A DNA stretch of 64,000 bases from Bacteroidales bacterium UBA5433. Its GTDB lineage: Bacteria; Bacteroidota; Bacteroidia; Bacteroidales; UBA932. Below, one piece after another: positions 60,643 to 64,000 of the stretch (position 1 is the stretch's first letter; every line of letters starts with the position of its first letter). The stretch spans positions 1 to 64,000 of the forward strand of contig DIRP01000026.1 in the NCBI GenBank assembly GCA_002427525.1, written 5' to 3'. The notes below the pieces were generated by a model. The model saw only the letters and a program-made list of their open reading frames with translations, had not been told where the DNA came from and did not search any database. The translations under genes and the position numbers were made by a program.

Positions 60643-63609
60643 ATGATACGTTTCTTCCATATTATTTTGTTCTGCAGCCTGTTTTCAGTTTTTTCCCTGG
60701 TACAGGCACAGGAAAGACCCTTTGCAGACCATGAAGAGTTCCAGACAGCCGTTGATCTGTTTAAGCAAGGACAATACTGGAGTGCGTATCAGCTATTTAA
60801 CAGTTTTGGCGCAGCGCAGCCCCCCTCTTTTATACAACTGGTTGCTTCCTACAGTCTCTTATGCGAAATAGCCCTTGGTGATCCTGCTGTTGAATACAAA
60901 GCAGCGCAATGGGAGCAGGAATACCCCTCGGCTCCTCTTAAACATACGGTTTATTTCAAATTGGGCAACTACTACGCTGACAAAGGCCGGTTCAAAGAAG
61001 CCCTCGAGGTATACGAGAAGGTGAAACCTGAAAGACTTCCCGTTGCAGACAGGGCCGCTTTTCTATTCCGTAACGGGTACGCCGGCATGCAGAACGGAGA
61101 AATAAATAAAGCCATGGCCTTGTTCCTTGATACGGAACAAGCCCCCGGAAAAGATATTTATAAATGGGGAGCCAGGTATTACAGAGGGTATCTCTACTAT
61201 GCGCGGGGAGATTTTGAACAGGCCGTTCCCTTGCTGGAACAACTGACAGATATACCTCAATATGCAGAACTCTCCCAAACGTACCTGTTGCAATCTCTTT
61301 TCTATCTGCATCAATACGAACAAGTAATCCAAACAGGAGTTCCTCTGTACAAGCACGCAGACCGTGCGCTAAGGACAACACTTGCCAAAACATTGTCAGA
61401 AGCGTATTTTGCTTTAAACAGAACAGAAGAGGCCCGTACTTTTTTTGATGATTACCTGGAAGGCGTTACAACACTGACCATTACAGACAGGTACTACTCC
61501 GGAATCCTTTATTTTAAACTGAAGGACTATGTACAGGCAGCAGAACAACTGGCACTTGTTGGTGAAAGGCACGACAGCATAGGCCAAAATGCCCTTTACC
61601 ACTTAGGAGAAACTTATATCCGGCTGCACAACAAGGTAGATGCGCTGGAGGCTTTTAAAAAAGCCAGTTCCATGCCTTTTGACCCGGTTATTAAAGAAGA
61701 TGCCTTTTTCAATTATGCAAAACTTTCTTTTGACCTGAACAGCGACATTCAAATATTAGCTGCTTACCGAAAAGAGTATCCCGAATCTCCAAAACTGGAC
61801 GAAATTCAAAACTATATGGCCGCAAACTATTTTCTTAACCAGGATTATGCCATGGCAGTTGAAGCACTCAGCGGCTTAAAAAATCCTTCAAAGGAAAATA
61901 TAAGAGACCTGGAAAAAGCAGCCTATCTAAGAGGTATCCAATTGTATAAAACAGGCTCTTTCAGAGAAGCGGAAAAGTTTTTTGATCAGGCAGGCGAAAC
62001 CTACTGGGTTGCCGAATGCCAGTACAGAAGCAACAAATTCCAGAAATCCATTCTTCTCTGGAAGGAATTCATAAAAGAAAGCGGTTCTTTTTCCAATCCT
62101 GAAAAATACAGAACAAGCCATTACAACATAGCGTATGCTTATTTTAAACAGAAAGAGTACGCTCTTGCAGAAGAGTGGTTTCACAAATATATCAGGCTGG
62201 GAAAAGGAGACATACACCTGATAGCAGATACGTATTTGCGGCTGGGAGATTGCTCTTTTGCACAATATGCCCACCAACAAGCTACCGTTGAATACCGGAA
62301 TGCCCTTGACCACCATACGGCTTCTCCCGATTATGCTTTGTATCAAATAGCTATGGCACAAGGTGTTTTAAGCAAAGACCCGGAAAAAATCCGTACGCTG
62401 GACCAGTTAATGAAAGATTATCCCGGTTCTGCATTTTATTCTGCGGCACTGTTTGAGCAAGGCAGAACATATATACAAACTAATCAATATGAAAAAGCAG
62501 AAGAACGTTTTTCTGCCATCCTGTCTTTTGCCTCGCACAGTGCTTTTCATGCTAAAGCGCTTGTAGAGCTGGGGTTGATACGTATCAACACACACAAGCC
62601 GGACCAGGCATTGGATTACTATAAAGAAGTATTGCAACGGTTCCCGGATTCTCCGGAAGCAGTAAACGCCCTGGCAGGAATTGAAAACGTTTACCTGGCA
62701 CGTAACGATTCCAAAGGTTTCTTTGAGTACCTTGAAAGCCTTGGTATTGACTCCGGTAAAAGTCCGGGAGAAAAGGAGATGCTGGTTTTCTCTTCAGCTG
62801 AACAAGTATACCTGAACCATTCCTACGCAGCGGCCGTAACAGCACTCAATAATTTCATAAAAGATTACCCGGAAAGTACCAAAATACCGGCAGCCTATTT
62901 TTATCTGGGAGAAAGTTATTCGCAATTGGGTAAAATGCAACTGGCAGCAGATGCTTATTTGGTTGTTATGAAAAGACCGTCAGGTTCTTATACAGAATTG
63001 GCAACCAAACATTATGCAGCCATACAATACGAGTTAGAACAGTATGCCAATGCCGTAGATGCCTATATGAGCCTGAGCAGTATTGCCATCATTGAAAACA
63101 ACAAGTTGGAGGCTTTGAAAGGTCTGATGTGGTCATTTTACAAAAACAAACAGTATAGAAACGCTCTTGTTCAATCCGATAAAGTCATAGAAAACAAATC
63201 ATTTGACCATCAAACCACGACGGACGCCACCTACATAAAAGCCAAGAGCCATCTGGCCCTGGGCGAAAGAACAGATGCGCGGGTTCTGTTGGAAGAATTG
63301 GCACGGGAAGCCCATACAGCTGCAGGAGCAGAAGCTTCTTACCTTTTGTGTAAAGATGCATTTGATCAGGGCGATTTTGATACAGCCGAAACCATGATTT
63401 ACAATTTTGCCGACTCAAACACCCCTCAGGAATATTGGATTGCGCGTGCCTTTATTTTATTGGGCGATATTTTTGCAGAAAGATCCGAGTGGGTTCAGGC
63501 TAAAGCCACTTTTGAGAGCATCAAAAACGGGTATAAAGCGGAAAACCCCGATGATATTGAGCAACTGGTTACACTCCGTCTTAAAAAATGTGAAGAAAAA
63601 TTGCAATGA
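60643..63609 (+). CDS. secreted large TPR-repeat protein
   Basis: A 988-residue protein with an N-terminal signal peptide (IRFFHIILFCSLFSVFSL, cleaved near VQAQ) and then about 20 TPR-like helical repeats to the end (for example YAALYRKEYPES-type units, YFLNQDYAMAVEALS, YYKEVLQRFPDSPEAVNALAG, FYLGESYSQLGKMQLAADAYL). No catalytic motif is seen. It is expected in the periplasm or at the outer membrane as a scaffold, as for other large Bacteroidetes TPR proteins. The start is set at 60643 rather than 60613, because a signal peptide begins there. It overlaps the next, truncated gene by 4 bases. Confidence 0.85.
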   Translation: MIRFFHIILFCSLFSVFSLVQAQERPFADHEEFQTAVDLFKQGQYWSAYQLFNSFGAAQPPSFIQLVASYSLLCEIALGDPAVEYKAAQWEQEYPSAPLKHTVYFKLGNYYADKGRFKEALEVYEKVKPERLPVADRAAFLFRNGYAGMQNGEINKAMALFLDTEQAPGKDIYKWGARYYRGYLYYARGDFEQAVPLLEQLTDIPQYAELSQTYLLQSLFYLHQYEQVIQTGVPLYKHADRALRTTLAKTLSEAYFALNRTEEARTFFDDYLEGVTTLTITDRYYSGILYFKLKDYVQAAEQLALVGERHDSIGQNALYHLGETYIRLHNKVDALEAFKKASSMPFDPVIKEDAFFNYAKLSFDLNSDIQILAAYRKEYPESPKLDEIQNYMAANYFLNQDYAMAVEALSGLKNPSKENIRDLEKAAYLRGIQLYKTGSFREAEKFFDQAGETYWVAECQYRSNKFQKSILLWKEFIKESGSFSNPEKYRTSHYNIAYAYFKQKEYALAEEWFHKYIRLGKGDIHLIADTYLRLGDCSFAQYAHQQATVEYRNALDHHTASPDYALYQIAMAQGVLSKDPEKIRTLDQLMKDYPGSAFYSAALFEQGRTYIQTNQYEKAEERFSAILSFASHSAFHAKALVELGLIRINTHKPDQALDYYKEVLQRFPDSPEAVNALAGIENVYLARNDSKGFFEYLESLGIDSGKSPGEKEMLVFSSAEQVYLNHSYAAAVTALNNFIKDYPESTKIPAAYFYLGESYSQLGKMQLAADAYLVVMKRPSGSYTELATKHYAAIQYELEQYANAVDAYMSLSSIAIIENNKLEALKGLMWSFYKNKQYRNALVQSDKVIENKSFDHQTTTDATYIKAKSHLALGERTDARVLLEELAREAHTAAGAEASYLLCKDAFDQGDFDTAETMIYNFADSNTPQEYWIARAFILLGDIFAERSEWVQAKATFESIKNGYKAENPDDIEQLVTLRLKKCEEKLQ

Positions 63610-64000
63610 AAAAAGGGTTGTTCGTAATTTTTTGCCTGATGGTATATTCGTTGAATGCCCAACACCAGATAAATCCCGTTATCCGTGTTGAACGGCTCTA
63701 CGATGCAGACCTGATTGAAGTAAGTAAACCGGCGTTAGGTACGCAAGTACCGGACTCCCTGCGTACATTTCACACATTATTTGAATATAGTATTTTTGAC
63801 AAACCCATAGGTAATTTATACGAATTTAGCCCGTTACCACCTGCACAGCTACGTCCGTCTGCCTCTGACGGTACACGTTACGCCTACCTGAAAGCCGGGG
63901 TAGGTTACCCTTGGACACCCCGGGCAGATATTCTTTTGCAAGTTCCTCTGAAATCCGGCTGGTACATAGGCATGCAAGCCCGTCACAGATCCCTGTTTAC
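63606..64000 (+). CDS. outer-membrane-like protein, 5' part cut by the window end
   Basis: Only the first 131 codons are inside the window. It starts ATG 63606 with a signal peptide (MKKGLFVIFCLMVYSLNAQ) and continues as a polar region with RYAYLKAGVGYPWTPRADI and SGWYIGMQARHRS, alternating strands ending in aromatic residues, the look of an outer-membrane beta-barrel. Its start overlaps the TPR gene's stop, so both are translated together. The family cannot be named from this fragment. Confidence 0.7.
   Translation, partial: MKKGLFVIFCLMVYSLNAQHQINPVIRVERLYDADLIEVSKPALGTQVPDSLRTFHTLFEYSIFDKPIGNLYEFSPLPPAQLRPSASDGTRYAYLKAGVGYPWTPRADILLQVPLKSGWYIGMQARHRSLF

Noticed and set aside
1..64000. CRISPR arrays, insertion sequences, rRNA genes, known riboswitches
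   Set aside because: No regularly spaced repeats, transposase genes, rRNA segments or recognisable riboswitch cores were seen in reading the intergenic regions.

Overview
The window is a gene-dense, mostly core chromosomal segment of a member of the Bacteroidetes, most likely order Bacteroidales. The grounds are: promoters of the Bacteroidetes type (TTTG, about 19-21 bases, TAnnTTTG) in nearly every divergent intergenic region; a 286-residue primary sigma factor without region 1.1; SusC-type/OMP beta-barrel and large TPR proteins; a DUF349 protein, DUF4301, a deoxyhypusine-synthase-like protein; a methylmalonyl-CoA decarboxylase sodium pump next to a V-type ATPase; and almost no recognisable Shine-Dalgarno sequences. 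Genus and species cannot be fixed from the sequence. No phage, insertion sequence, CRISPR array or rRNA was seen; one tRNA (Arg, CCT) is present.

Layout, left to right. 1-3213 (+): polyprenol-phosphate sugar transferase, dihydroorotase, EamA transporter. 3189-11471 (-): operon sigma factor - alanine/sodium symporter - argS - small acidic protein - ClC channel - tex. 11549-12994 (-): HtrA protease, ended by a hairpin terminator that abuts the sigma factor gene. 13057-13848 (+): dapF. 13817-18064 (-): DUF349 protein - yidC - PLP-binding protein. 18151-18828 (+): trmD. 18839-22878 (-): lysA - yrdC/sua5 - ffh - folD. 22967-24001 (+): deoxyhypusine-synthase-like gene with a strong bidirectional terminator. 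24063-24425 (-): two tiny related membrane-protein genes with their own consensus promoter. 24513-28426 (-): recF - DUF721 - pdxB - DUF4301. 28497-29927 (+): TPR membrane protein and yebC. 29936-31801 (-): LTA-synthase-like sulfatase.

31914-45066 (+) is a 13-gene bioenergetic block: methylmalonyl-CoA epimerase, the carboxyltransferase, OadG-like (fused to a lamin-tail domain), biotin carrier and beta subunits of a sodium-pumping decarboxylase, followed after 21 bases by V-ATPase subunits E, DUF2764, A, B, D, I, K and then glmM. The K subunit carries all the residues known to bind sodium in Enterococcus hirae NtpK, so decarboxylase and ATPase can plausibly share one sodium circuit during succinate-to-propionate fermentation.

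45147-49791: rpmE2 with a terminator, mnmD, then (-) yceD - rpmF - tRNA-Arg - rubrerythrin, guaA (+) and a UDG-like glycosylase (-). 49843-52895 (+): two D-Ala-D-Ala-ligase-like ATP-grasp enzymes, a GNAT acetyltransferase and an FMN reductase, packed as a cassette that looks biosynthetic but has no product I can name. 52892-58134 (-): a five-gene operon of ABC ATPase, permease, YtrA-type GntR regulator, outer-membrane beta-barrel and patatin-like lipase, with translationally coupled joints and a putative operator at its promoter. 58238-60605 (+): ftsE - nth - xerD (xerD has an unusual Ala/Ser/Pro insert). 60643-end (+): a large secreted TPR protein and the start of an outer-membrane-like protein cut by the window edge.

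The best candidates for something undescribed are the ATP-grasp/GNAT cassette, the YtrA-controlled ABC-barrel-patatin operon, and the pair of micro-membrane-proteins. All functional statements rest on motif reading by eye; no database search was run.
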